64,000 bases of DNA from Scleromitrula shiraiana (taxonomy: Eukaryota; Ascomycota; Leotiomycetes; Helotiales; Sclerotiniaceae), in assembly GCA_028455995.1 (NCBI GenBank), contig JABELC010000001.1, forward strand, positions 1,538,501-1,602,500, given 5' to 3'. The stretch's first letter is position 1; each line of letters begins with the position of its first letter. The notes beneath the pieces are model-generated. The model was not told where the DNA came from. It saw only the letters and a list, made by a program, of their open reading frames with translations, and did not search any database. Positions 33,872-45,054 of the stretch are shown here, in pieces. The translations under genes and the position numbers were made by a program.

Positions 33872-36752
33872 ATGGATCCTTTAAGTCTTTCCGCAAGTTT
33901 AATTGCTGTTATTCAGATCACTGGTTCTGTCATATCATTTTGCTATGATTATAGACAGGGCTTAAAACATTCATCTAAGGACGTTATACGAATCTCAAAT
34001 GAATTGAACAGTTTGAAAGATATATTGGATTCATTACTCATATTGGTGGAGAAGTCAGAATTAAACGGTGTTTCCCAGCTCTCTACATTTGAATTACTTA
34101 TCAAGGAGGACGGGCCACTGCTTGCATGTAGGATTGAATTGGAGAAACTAAAGAGGAAGTTGGAGCCCGAGAAAGGATGGAGGGCTCTGAAAAAAACTTT
34201 AGTTTGGCCTTTGAAGGAGGGGGAGATGAAGAAAACCTTGGGAACCTTAGATAGGTTGAAAAGTACCTTGCAGTTGGGTTTGAGTGCTGATCAAACGTTA
34301 GTGTAGTATTGACAAATACAGAAACTACATATAACTTACTGGATCTAGGAATCTAACACTGAATCTTGCAAATAGAATTGAAACACAATTCAATGGTATG
34401 TATATTTGGCAGCAGGGGATGTGCTGGTTCATGAGCTCCCTCCGTATGCAAACTTACATTCGCATATTCCCACTGCCTATCATTTGATATCACAATCAAA
34501 CTTTATAGTTTCTATACTGAAGTAAACAGTATAGTATTCTAGATGTCTAACTGAAGAATGGTTGTGAATTACAAATCCCTGGTGTGGGGTATAAATTATC
34601 ACGCAGCGCTAATCTTTATATGCAGATCAAACACGGCAGGATATATTCGCATGGCTAGCTGCCCCAGACACATTCATCAATCAAGTTGCCAATTCGAAGA
34701 AGCGTCAGTCGAATACTGGGATATGGTTTCTAGCATCTAAGCAATTTGAGGATTGGTATTTTGAATCTGCATCATTCTTGTGGCTCTATGGCATCCGTAG
34801 GTTACCTATTCTAAGGATTAATATGAATGTCTGACCATATAAACTCAGCCGGTAGTGGAAAGACTGTTCTTTGGTGACTAATACTTTCCAACTCCTGTTA
34901 GTATCAACATACTAATCTAAACCAGTTCAACTATTATCGAACATTTGTTATCTAATATCGAACGACAACCTAAGACGGCAATTGTATACTTTTACTTCGA
35001 CTACAACAACGATATTACTTCGATGTTAAAGTCATTGATTGCTCAACTATCCAACCAGAGCGATAGCATACCCACCCCACTGAAAGAACTTTATGCAAGA
35101 TACTACATGAAAGCGCCCTCAACACCAACAGATGAGAACCTCCTTCAAACTTTCCACGATATCTTATTATCCTTCCACAACGTTTACATTGTTTTCGACG
35201 CTCTGGACGAAGCACCACGAAATGAAGAACTCCTTTCTTTCATTGCTACTATTCAAAATTGGAGATACCAGCGATTACATTTACTGGCCACAAGCCGGCA
35301 GTTATCTGAGATTGAAGACGTTTTGTCTCCTCTTGTTTCTGGACGGTTGCGTTTGCAGGAGTCAGATGTGAGGAGTGATATCGAATCCTTCGTGGCTGAA
35401 AAACTCGAGAATGACAAGGTAATGTCGGAATGGCCTAACGATATCAAATCACAAATTCAGAGCAAACTCGTCTATGGAGGTGATGGAATGTAAGTCTCTC
35501 TTTTCTCAAGTGCTGGGGCTCTTGAGTGTACCTGATCATTCCGAACATCAAGACTCGAAACTTTTGCAATCACCTTACAATGAAGGTGCGTGGCAGCGAA
35601 GATTAACAGTAGTGCAGGTTCAGATGGGTTGTATGTCAGCTTGACATGTTTCGAAAATGTACAAGTGTAACGATGATCAGGAAGGCAATGAAAACTTTAC
35701 CTAAAAGTCTAGACGAGACATACGAGAGAATATTACAACAAATCGATGAAGCGTATGAACCTGACGTCCGAAAAGTTCTTCAAGCTCTTACTGTAACCGT
35801 TAAACCTCTTACAGTCAATGAATTGGTTGAAATACTTGCAGTGGATTTCGATTGTAGCCCCGAACTTCCACACTTCGACGAAGATTCAAGACTTCTTGAT
35901 CCCCGTAAAGTCCTTACAATGTGTTCTTCGCTTGTTACTAGGTTCGAAGGAGAAACCAAGCACATCGACTATGATAATCTGAAGATTCAGTGGCACGAAG
36001 GCTACATAGAGAGAAAATGGGCACCCGTTAAACTTGCGCACGCATCGGTAGCAGATTATCTCACTCAGCCCAAAGCATCTCCGTTTCATTTCACACGCCA
36101 TGAAGCTCGTCAATTCATGGCACAAACATGCCTTGCCTACCTACTTAACCCCAAATTCGCTCTCGGTCACGATCAATCGGTTCTCATGGATCGATATAAC
36201 GAATATCCGCTCCTCCAACATCTCTTGATAAACTGGCCACGCTATCTCGCTAGAGAAGAAGGCGACCCAGAAGATTACTTAATGCCTCTAACACGACAAC
36301 TTTTGCAAAAATTCTTCGACTCACATAATCTTCCTGGTGGAGGAAACTATGCTTTTTGGCTTGGCATGATGATGCCATCTGCACCATCCAAAAACTCATA
36401 TATTACCAATACGCATCCTCTCTACTATGCCGCATCATTTGGACTCGCTAGTGTCGTTCAAATCATCCTCGACTCAGATGAAGACATAGACATAGATGAA
36501 CTTGGAGGTAGAGCCCACGCGACTGCTTTACATGTAGCATGCTATAGAGATCATGTCGAGGTTGTGAGGATTTTACTTGAACAAGGCGCCGATCCGAATT
36601 TACCTAATTTTCAGGGCGAGAGCCCATTGTATTGGGCACATGCTAAGAAATCGGAGATTGCGGGGTTGTTGTTAAAGTATGGAGCAGATCCTACTGGTGC
36701 TGAACAACTTATCAAGAGAGGGTCCTTTTACAAAGGCCTAACTATCAGATGA
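33872..36752 (+). CDS. NLR-like NACHT protein with C-terminal ankyrin repeats, 788 aa
   Basis: Fungal NLR/STAND proteins are signal-transducing NTPases linked to non-self recognition and cell death. Six exons keep frame: 33872-34296, 34349-34395, 34626-34796, 34849-34873, 34926-35489 and 35618-36752. The N-terminal domain (MDPLSLSASLIAVIQITGSV, then LQLGLSADQT) is the helical prefix common before fungal NACHT domains. FLWLYGIPAGSGKTVL, assembled across two introns, is Walker A. NVYIVFDALDEAPR is Walker B. LPKSLDETYERIL and KLAHASVADYL are the usual post-NACHT motifs. The C-terminus has ankyrin repeats (HATALHVACYRDHVEVVRILLEQGADPN and LLLKYGADPT). There are only about two to three repeats, fewer than many relatives. 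It appears intact although both left neighbours are pseudogenes. The intron 34396-34625 is unusually long for this window. Confidence 0.85.
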
Positions 36753-38780
36753 ACATTTTTTACGAACGGTGTTGGTTCCGAGGGCATAGATCGTCGATCA
36801 TTTATATTGAGTCTATTAGGCTAAAGTGATTATCTGCGTGGGGTGTGTGTCTTCATCTATCTAGACTTTGCCGATAATGTTGGAGAAGCAAGAATATATT
36901 AGGTACCCCTGCCAATTTTTAGAAAGTGGGTGTGTTGGCAAATCAGGCACGGAGTGGGCTCACTCGATTTTCTTGGGTCTAGAAACGAAATATTATGGCA
37001 AAGTAATATGAGCTACACATGGATTCTGCGATAAGAGCTATGATGGCTATTGGGCACCGAGTCTCAATACTTTCAAATGAATTAGACAAAGATTAGAATT
37101 CGCAAATATCTGTTGAAGCGGAGTCTTTCTCCCAACATTGTGATTGTGATCTAGCTTTTAGGTGCAGGATCGGATATGAGATATTGAAGGAAATGATCAT
37201 GGCCGGGATGAATAGAGAGGTTAAATCCCTTGGTTGATATTCGTTCCTATCGTGCGACGAAATGCCTTGGCTCTTTCAACATGTATTTTTTTCGGTCCTT
37301 TTAATTGTTGGATGAAAGTATGGTCATATCAAACTGTGATGATGCCAAGAAGTTCGGTGCGAATATGATCTTAGATATCTTGAAGAGCAGAGTTGACACT
37401 TTGTAGACTCATGTTTTGGCTGTCTACTACTGAGCCTGTGGGAAATGGAGTAGAAACTGAGGAAACAATGTTTTCTGTCAGAATATTCGTAACAAAACAA
37501 ACAGGAGCAGTCCAGAACATACACACTCGTAACACTTTGCGAGATATCCGACATGTGAGCACAACATCCACAGAAGAGATTTGCAATAACAAATGAGATT
37601 GAATCTGAAAGATTCGACAATGTTGCAAAGAGGGGTTCTCGCCGAGGTAGCTTGATTTTCAGGTACGATATTGACAAGGATCGCATTTATCCAAGATAAG
37701 ATGAATGCAAGAGTATGGGGTGTAATGTACTAGGATGATTGAAGGACCTGTTCTTCCAAAATGTGACAAGTTGAACTACCATTGTTGTCGCTGCATTTGC
37801 CAAGTAAAGCTTCGTCATCCTTTGCATGATGCCAATATTTACCACCAATTTGGTTTGAATTGTAACCCTTATCTTGGAGTTACACCAGGCAATATTGACA
37901 TCTACTGAACTCATGTGAGTAGAACCAATGCAACCGTCCTTGACTGATCGGATATAAAATCAAGAAAAACACTTCAGGGCTTATTGCTATTCGACCATAT
38001 CAGGAAGGTTTAAATCCTAATGTAAGAGGAGGGTTCTCCAAAAGGAACATGCGTATGATATCTTCAATAATAACAAATAAAGATATCGAAAGGGTGTGCT
38101 CATGCATAATCACCAAAATAAACATTTCTCACAAGCTAAGATTGGGGCCCCCTCAAGCATTCTGATAGCCGATTAATGGAGCCGGCGCGGCGTGCGTTGC
38201 CGAGATGGGAAGCTCAGATCTCTGGAATCACCAAAGCTTGTAAAGCTTGTTAATGAATGGGTAGGCTCGGCATGGCTCGGCATACATTGAAAATACCCTT
38301 GAAGATCTTCTTATATTGAACTAGCATTCTTTATGTATGAATCTATATTTCCGTTGATACTTGGGTAGTAGATATCTAGGTATGACGGGGGTTGTATATC
38401 TGCATTTTGATGAGTGAATGAATTGAAGGAATGCAGAACCTGAAAACCAATCATGTTAAAATCTGATTAACGTAAATACATGGATCGTTTTGATCACCTA
38501 GCAACTGCCTGCAATGCCCAGATATTCTTCATGTGAACGATCGACATCATTCTTAAATCACCGATTGGTTTCTTACTAGAAACTTGATCAATGCTTCGTA
38601 TGGGTTTGGTTGACTCGCATAATTACCTTCCATATTTCGCTCACTGCAGGTACCTTCTATACCTAGAATAGTAGAAGATGCAAGTCATATGCAAGGTGCG
38701 GCTGAGTTGTGAATTATAATGGAGTATTAGACGAGTCACGGTTGTTCGAGGAGCCTGAGTATTATGAGGCGTATGCGATA
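36753..38780. other. Gene-poor region with unassigned minus-strand coding-like fragments
   Basis: Minus-strand fragments at about 37914-37324 show short coding-like stretches in changing frames (for example FKPNGGKYWHHAKDDEALLGK) with stops between. They may be a relic of a small secreted protein gene, but I recognise no family. The rest is non-coding, with a GGTTTA-free, mixed composition and no clear repeats. Confidence 0.3.
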
Positions 38781-39600
38781 TAGAGGCTCTATGATTTCAA
38801 CAAATCCATAGTTTATATAACTTTTATTACTAGTATATAAATCATAGATTTTTGCCCACTGGCATTTATTGATAGATTTTTAAAAAAGATTTAATAATTT
38901 TTTTTAAATAAAAACCTTTTTTAATAATATTATCAGTCAAAAAACTTGAATTTCTATATATTTAGTATCAAATAAAAATAATCTTTATTTAATAATAATT
39001 GATTAGTAAGATCAATTTAATATATATCAAAAAAATTTGTACTACTAATAAAAGTTAATTATAGCTAATTAGTAATCAATTAATAATACTACTACTACTA
39101 CTACTAGTAGTAGTACTAGGTCTAGTAGTACTTCGAGTCTTGAACTTTTTGATTTCAAGTTCTTTACTAGTACTAGTAGTAGTAGTAGTAACTTGACAAT
39201 ACTATTACTAGTATAACTTATATAAGAATTCAAGTTAGTATAGTACATTCAAGTTATAATACTATATTGTTCTATATTCTCGAAGTCTATATCAACAACT
39301 ACTAGTACTAGTACAACTAGTAGCCTTAGTACTACTAGTATACTCTTTTTAATTTTAATTACTACCAGTATTTTTATAATTCAAGTTATTATATTATTAA
39401 CATAATTAACTAGTATATAATTTTATTCTGTAGTTATATATAATTATTTATAATACTACTAAATACTATATTACTACTAGTAGTATAATTAATAAATAAT
39501 TTTCATGTTAAAAATATTCGATGTTAAGTACTAAGTTAGTAATAAAAAAGTGATTTTATTGATAATATTCAAGTTAATATACTCCGAGTCCTTCCTCTTA
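38781..39600. other. AT-rich island
   Basis: Strongly AT-rich with very few C and G except in the motifs ACTAGT/TACTAGTA and TTCAAGTT/AACTTGAA, both self-complementary and repeated many times. Every frame is closed. Such islands in filamentous ascomycetes are usually RIP-degraded transposons; no element can be named here. Confidence 0.7.
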
Positions 39601-40292
39601 TAGGGAGGGGCATTAAGACAAGGTATAAGACAAGGTATTAGACCACCCCACACCTTTTGATATTTCAAAGTTGATGGATTCTTTTTCGATAAAATGTTGA
39701 CAGCCGCTCAACTCTCGACTCTAACTTCTATTTCTCGTTCGTGGAGAATTTTTTTGGATATAGACGCCAAAAACAAGGATTTATAAGATAAGAAATCAAA
39801 GCACCTTCCTCATTACGGGAATATATCGTCAATCATCGAGATTTGCAAGATTTGGCCACTCAAATCTTCAATCCATGAAGAACATGTTCTGCATTTTTTC
39901 ATCCTTCAAAAGGAAGGTGACCGGGTTGATCGATACGGTTCTAGACGTTGTATGCTAGAGTCGAATCTAGACGTCGGCAGTCATTGCGCAAAGGACAACA
40001 GTGAACCTGTGCATCAACACATACAGAATGCCGGCATACAATCCAAATCGAACTCGTTCATCCCGCTTGTTTTTGCGATAACACTGTTTGAATCTTTTCG
40101 GGAAGGTAGTTTTGGATGGTAGTTTACCTTGATATTAGGAGTAAGTGCTCCTCAATGTGTATATATACAACCTCAATGCCCTCCTTGGGATTTCTTCTCT
40201 TCACCGGTCCAACATCAATCATCTCATCAGCCTCAACAGACAACCAAATCTCCCTTCTCACTTGACAACTTTCTCGTCAAACAATCATCAAA
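39601..40292 (+). promoter_or_regulatory. Upstream region of the acid peptidase gene
   Basis: A sharp rise in GC marks the island edge at about 39600. A TATA-like GTGTATATATAC lies at about 40157-40168, some 125 bases before the ATG, followed by a C/T-rich leader ending CATCAAAATG. A tandem AGACAAGGTAT(A/T) repeat is at 39616-39640. Confidence 0.5.
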
Positions 40293-41066
40293 ATGAAGTT
40301 CATCGCTATTGCCTCCATCTTCCTTGCTGGTGCTGCCGTTGCAGCTCCAGGTACTGCTATGAGAAAGGCTCGTGCTGAGAAGCGCGCCGCCAAAGGAACC
40401 CACGGTAACCCAATCAAGCGTGTTGAGGGTCCATCTTCTGAAGCCACCAACAACACCGACGTTTCATACTCTTCAAACTGGGCCGGAGCTGTTCTTGTTG
40501 GAACTGGTTACACAAGTGTAACCGGAACCTTCGTTGCTCCATCCCCAAGCACAGCTGGTTCAGGTTCCGCCTGGGTTGGTATTGATGGTGACACCTGTGG
40601 AACTGCCATTCTTCAAACTGGTATCGACTGGACCAAATCTGGATCCTCCATCACCTACGATGCTTGGTATGAGTGGTATCCAGACTACGCCTACGATTTC
40701 TCTGGTATCTCCGTTTCTGCTGGTGACACCATCAAGGTCACTGTTACCGCCACTTCTAAGACTGCCGGAACTGCCATCGTTGACAATGTCACCAAGGGCA
40801 AAACGGTTACACACACCTTCACCGGAGGTGTTTCTGGATCTCTTTGCGAGTACAACGCCGAGTGGATCGTTGAAGACTTTGAGGAGGGCAACTCCCTTGT
40901 TACCTTTGCCAATTTCGGAACCGTTACTTTCAGCGCTGCCTCTGCCGTCAAGTCTGGTACCACCGTTGGTGTTACTGGTGCTGAAATCATTGACCTTAAG
41001 CAATCCAAGGTTCTCACCAACTGCGCTCTCGTTGGATCCACTGGTGTCACATGCACATACGTTTAA
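40293..41066 (+). CDS. acp1: Secreted G1-family (eqolisin) acid peptidase, 257 aa
   Basis: Extracellular endopeptidase active at acid pH, using a Gln/Glu dyad. Residues 1-17 (MKFIAIASIFLAGAAVA) form a signal peptide. A basic propeptide follows with dibasic sites (EKRAAK, IKRVEG). The mature domain starts near SYSSNWAGAVL. The catalytic Gln lies in WVGIDGDTCGTAILQTG and the catalytic Glu in CEYNAEWIVEDFEEG. YDAWYEWYPDYAYDFSG is the family's conserved tyrosine/tryptophan stretch. It is a single exon with length and motifs matching the non-aspartyl acid protease called acp1 in Sclerotinia and Botrytis, which is why I use that symbol; orthology is inferred by recognition only. It is intact, with even GC-rich codon use, although it lies between two AT-rich islands. 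Confidence 0.92.
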   Translation: MKFIAIASIFLAGAAVAAPGTAMRKARAEKRAAKGTHGNPIKRVEGPSSEATNNTDVSYSSNWAGAVLVGTGYTSVTGTFVAPSPSTAGSGSAWVGIDGDTCGTAILQTGIDWTKSGSSITYDAWYEWYPDYAYDFSGISVSAGDTIKVTVTATSKTAGTAIVDNVTKGKTVTHTFTGGVSGSLCEYNAEWIVEDFEEGNSLVTFANFGTVTFSAASAVKSGTTVGVTGAEIIDLKQSKVLTNCALVGSTGVTCTYV

Positions 41067-41792
41067 AGAACTACATGTGATCTCAATCGACAATTTTGGC
41101 CTGGAAAAGAAAAAGGAGAAAATTCACTGGGAGAAATTGGCGGAATTGACTCTACCGATCTGATTGATGCTTGGACGGGACGAGGTCATTGAGATTTTGG
41201 AGGTTGCTCTCCCGAACCTTTTGAGCGACGGCTCTTTTTAGTGGGAGATGCAAAGTTTTGGTTTGGTATATGAAATGGTGGTAGTTTAATTTTTTGTCCA
41301 TAGTTTTGTTTGAATAGTTATGAAAATTTTGAGTGCTTGATTCTGTCCTCTTTCAATTATGAGACTTCGAATTGATTCTGTGACACTAAATATGATATTT
41401 ATATCTTCTCGGACAATTTTTACAATCATGGTACTTCATAACTATTGGTTTCTGAGAACTAGAAAGATAAGAAAGTGTAACCCATTCAATTTGGTAACAC
41501 GGCCTCTTTCCCCAACATGACTGGGTAACACGATCAATCTCTTTCCCCAACGACTATGTGACAGACGCCGCAACATGCAGTGCAGGGCAGTGTTGTACAG
41601 AGACATTTGGATCGTGCAACACATTGTAAATACCCCCACACAATTACAAATTCAGACAGCCGAAAGAAAGAAAACACAATCAAGATTCATGCAAAAGAAA
41701 ACCACATAAACACAAGCGAGTGTAAATCCTCCCAATTCAGCATCCATCTATCAATCCACCAGCCACATCCTAGCCATCAAACTCACCGCTCT
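41067..41792. other. Convergent intergenic region
   Basis: 3' flank of the peptidase gene and of the repeat-peptide gene. Contains an imperfect duplicate of CGGTAACACG(A)-type sequence: ACACGGCCTCTTTCCCCAAC and ACACGATCAATCTCTTTCCCCAAC at about 41496-41550. No gene seen. Confidence 0.4.
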
Positions 41793-42199
41793 TCAATTCT
41801 CAATCTCACCATCCCTTTCCTTCAAGCCCCCCAACAATCCTGTCACAGTTCCAGTCACAGTCCCCAAAGGAAGGGAATCTACCACGGGAACATCCGTCAA
41901 AAGAGATCCAACAGGTAAGTCAAGCTGTCTCTTTTCATTCTCTTCTCTTTCCTTCAAGCCCCCCAATAATCCCGTTACAGTTCCAGTCACAGTCCCCAAA
42001 GGAAGGGAATTTACCACGGGAACGTCCGTCAAAAGCGATCCAACAGGTAAGTCAAGCTGTCTCTTTTGATCTGGAGATTGAGTTAGTTGATTCTTTGTTT
42101 GTGGATTGGACAGATGGAATAAGTATTGTTATTACCAGGGACAGGAGCAGCGAGAGCGAGGGGAATAAGGCAAGTGGCAAGGATAGAGATGGGAAGCAT
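41793..42199 (-). CDS. Small secreted protein with two Kex2-bounded repeats, 113 aa (putative peptide precursor)
   Basis: Two exons, 42199-42136 and 42070-41793, joined across a GTAATA...CCAG intron. The first 18 residues (MLPISILATCLIPLALAA) form a signal peptide. The rest is two tandem 44-residue units, each starting with KR and containing QLDLPVGSLLTDVPVV, then SLPLGTVTGTVTGLLGGLKER. Within the sequence shared by both copies, the encoded peptides differ at one residue (Asn versus Asp). Lys-Arg before each unit is the recognition site of the Golgi protease Kex2, and the mature units would start with Gln. The DNA repeats share most bases at 41817-41935 and 41949-42067. Kex2-processed repeat proteins in fungi include repellents, pheromones and RiPP precursors; the class fits, the exact role is unknown. 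No Cys is present outside the signal peptide. Confidence 0.75.
41817..42067. repeat. 132-bp tandem duplication inside the peptide precursor gene
   Basis: The units 41817-41935 and 41949-42067 match closely, with only a few differences, most of them transitions. The duplication is in frame (44 codons). Confidence 0.85.
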
Positions 42200-42353
42200 T
42201 TTCGTAAGGTTTAGGTTGATTTTAGCTTGAGCTTTTTGATGTATAAATTGACGGAATTATACGAGATTTGAAAGGCCGGTGCTCGTTGGGTATTGATGCT
42301 TGTTGGATGTGAAGATTGAGTGATGATATGTGAAGTAGACATGTTCCCAAGCT

Positions 42354-42364
42354 CTTTATATAAG
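42354..42364 (-). promoter_or_regulatory. TATA-like element of the peptide precursor gene
   Basis: CTTATATAAAG on the minus strand, 155 bases upstream of the ATG at 42199. Spacing is plausible for a TATA box with a leader of about 120 bases. Confidence 0.45.
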
Positions 42365-43036
42365 TTTCCCACGAAAACTCAAGACGATATTATCGGTACG
42401 CAGCGACATGTCATTCGGGGCGGGACACTGTCATCAAGTATGACAAAAAACGATAGTTCCTATTGATAGAAGCATAAAACTCAAAGCTGGGGTTTGGTAT
42501 CACTCCATGTTATCTCATGCCTCTTGGAGAATCTCATGGTGTAATTCAGATGAATTTGGTACGACGGAGGCGTTTCAGCTTTTATTCGAAGGATCTATAG
42601 TGCGTGCATTGATGATCAATCTGCACTACAATATATCAAGATAGCTTCAATTTCACTGATTGAATATGAGCGATTTATCATCCTAGATACAGCACCAGAG
42701 ACTCGAATAAGGATGAGAATCGCCGATTGAAGTGTAAAAACGTGAATGCCAAGTGAAAGGCGTAAAGAAGATACAAATGAACCGAATGTAGAGAGACTAG
42801 TTGGCCTTGACCGACATTCTATCGATATTTAAGTATATGCTTGCATTGTCATGACGGCTGCGAGACAAGCTCAGCTTTCCACCGCCCACATTCCACACGT
42901 AATACTGACTTACGTATGCCACAAGGTTGAGTATGTTGTTTGGCTATCTCCGAGCAAAGTCAATTGACTCTCCTCTATCAACTACGGCAATCTGACTCAA
43001 CTGAAGCTCAGAACTCCATTCAATGCTTTTGCTCAG
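42365..43036. other. Intergenic
   Basis: No gene, repeat or RNA recognised. Confidence 0.4.
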
Positions 43037-44231
43037 CTAGGGTTTGAAGAGGTGAGGCATATACCTCTGTATCTCATACGAAAACAAACCTTGTGCCAGA
43101 TCTGCCATGCACTCAAGTGTAGACGTTAGAGCACGCATGAAAGTGGGCTGCGCACTTGTTACAGCTGTGACATTCTCAGTAACGGGGACTGGATTGAACA
43201 ACGGGAATTGCTCTGTGGCTAAGGAATCGTGGGGTAGATATAGCAAGTACGCGAATGTCAGTGGCACATAGTCCTATGTGCATCGGCGATGAGTTGTTTA
43301 ACTGCGTGGGTAGTTTCATCTTGAACTCGAGAAGGACTGAGTGCTCCGAGATGTTGCAAGTTGAGAATCGAGATGTGTGTGCATGAAAAACTGGTGTCGA
43401 AGGGAAGCGACACATATGCCATGGAACCTTGCCAGCAACAGTTTCTCCACAACGTCGATGCGTACCTCGCAAAATTTTGGCAGGACGTGATGATACGAAG
43501 AAGTTAAGCTTGACCCTGCTAATCCTAAATCAAGAATCACTTCCCGAATTGCTGCTATTCATTCTCGCAGAATTTCTATACGCTTCAATAAAAAGGAGCT
43601 AGAGAAGTACAAAAGTCCTCTCTAACGAGGCCAAATTCTTGAGTGAGAAGGTCGGGGGGTGTGAGTTTTTCATGCGGTATGTTAGGGGCAACCGTTGAAA
43701 AGAGATCCAAGATATATATCAATTTGTGATGCCTCCTAAGCAAAAACTTAGGATCGAAAAGGTTTTGATGTACGTCTTCAATGTACCACATGTTGATTGT
43801 GATTGCCATGTCGCGGTCGATGATGCCCATTATACACTATTAGCATATTTATAGAGTCTGAGACTTAGAAACAAGGGAAAGATGGGGAAGGCATCTCGAT
43901 CAAGATATGAATCGGACTCAGAAGACCCTTAACATTCACCCAATTCATCTGCATTCTCATCTTCGACTGCTGATTCTGGCGAGATATTGGGCAAGGCTGA
44001 TTCAACATCCATATCGATGTCGTCATCTTGAACCAGGTTCGGTGATACTTTGGAGAGTAAAGTTGGTGCCTGATCAAGAAACGGGGATGAAGTAGAGATT
44101 GGAGTGGTGGTTGAATGAGAAGAAGAGGATGGTACTGGCGGCGTCGTAGTCGCGGTCGCGACAGGAGGGAGATTAATTGCGACGGTTGTTTGCCAGACAA
44201 GCAATCGATCGGTATTTTTACGATGTCGCAT
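43037..44231 (-). pseudogene. Remnant resembling the middle region of a fungal-specific transcription factor
   Basis: Minus-strand pieces in different frames follow the order expected for this domain. An N-terminal Ser/Thr/Pro-rich stretch (from 44231) ends in SAVEDENADELG. Next come NMWYIEDVHQNLFDPKFLL and ILDLFSTVAPNIPHEKL (43830-43585). After several stops come HLGALSPSRVQDETTHAVKQ and PLTFAYLLYLPHDSLATEQ (43450-43200). The first junction can be spliced, but later stops and frame changes cannot. No Zn2Cys6 cluster is visible at the N-terminus. The family assignment rests on overall pattern and is tentative; it could be another decayed helical protein. Confidence 0.35.
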
Positions 44232-45054
44232 TGTTCATAGAATTGTTTAATTGGTAGATCATATAGTGAAGTGGAAGAACTCGATCACTTTGTGGTATTG
44301 GTAAACATTTGGAGGTCGATTGAAATTAATTCCAATGTTTACAATTGTTGTATTACCGACTCTGGATGGGGAAGGTACGCTACTACTACAAGTTATTTTC
44401 CCATATATAATTTACAACATTGTATTCAGGAAAGCATTATGAACGATATTCTGGGCGATAGTAAATTTATTCATAATCTGCTGAACCCGATTTTGGTTTG
44501 CTAAATGAGTGTAAGTCCCGTAGGCTAGAAAGAAAATAGCAATAGAAATAGAAACCAAAGGAGCGTAAAATAGTAGGGCGGAAAATCTAGAAGAGTGTAT
44601 ATGTTTAAAATAAAAAAGACTCCCAAACGCCAAAAAAAGACCATAATCTTTATTGCTTTCCCTCCTAAATCCACCATATGAAATTGATATAATATTAACT
44701 AAGTTCCTCCGATTCAGTCTTTCTCAAAGCATTATAAAGTGCGAAAAAAAAAACATATTAAAATTTGTTGCATGAAGTTATTCGCATAGACTCATCGTCT
44801 ACCCTTGAAAAAAGTACTCGAAAAAAGTAAATAGTGAAAAAAGAAACATGCAATCCTATTGTGGAAATAAAAAGAAGTTTAAGTTTAATTATAGAGTGTT
44901 TCTTCGTCGAGGTGAGCTTGACCTTCTCCTCCAGATTGAGTATCGAACTGTTTATCATGGGTTTTGTCTGTAGAAAACTTGCCCAGACTCTTCTTCAAGT
45001 TCGAGATGATCTCTTTAACGGGGAGCGATACGCCAACTCCACTAGTCGCTTCGA
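44232..45054. other. Intergenic
   Basis: AT-rich, no gene recognised. Confidence 0.4.

Noticed and set aside
39601..40292. pH-regulator (PacC, GCCARG) sites upstream of the acid peptidase gene
   Set aside because: I did not find convincing copies; such a short motif would not be meaningful without data.
40560..41163. Overlapping frames on both strands within the acid peptidase gene
   Set aside because: They arise from GC-rich third positions; the peptidase frame has signal peptide and catalytic residues.
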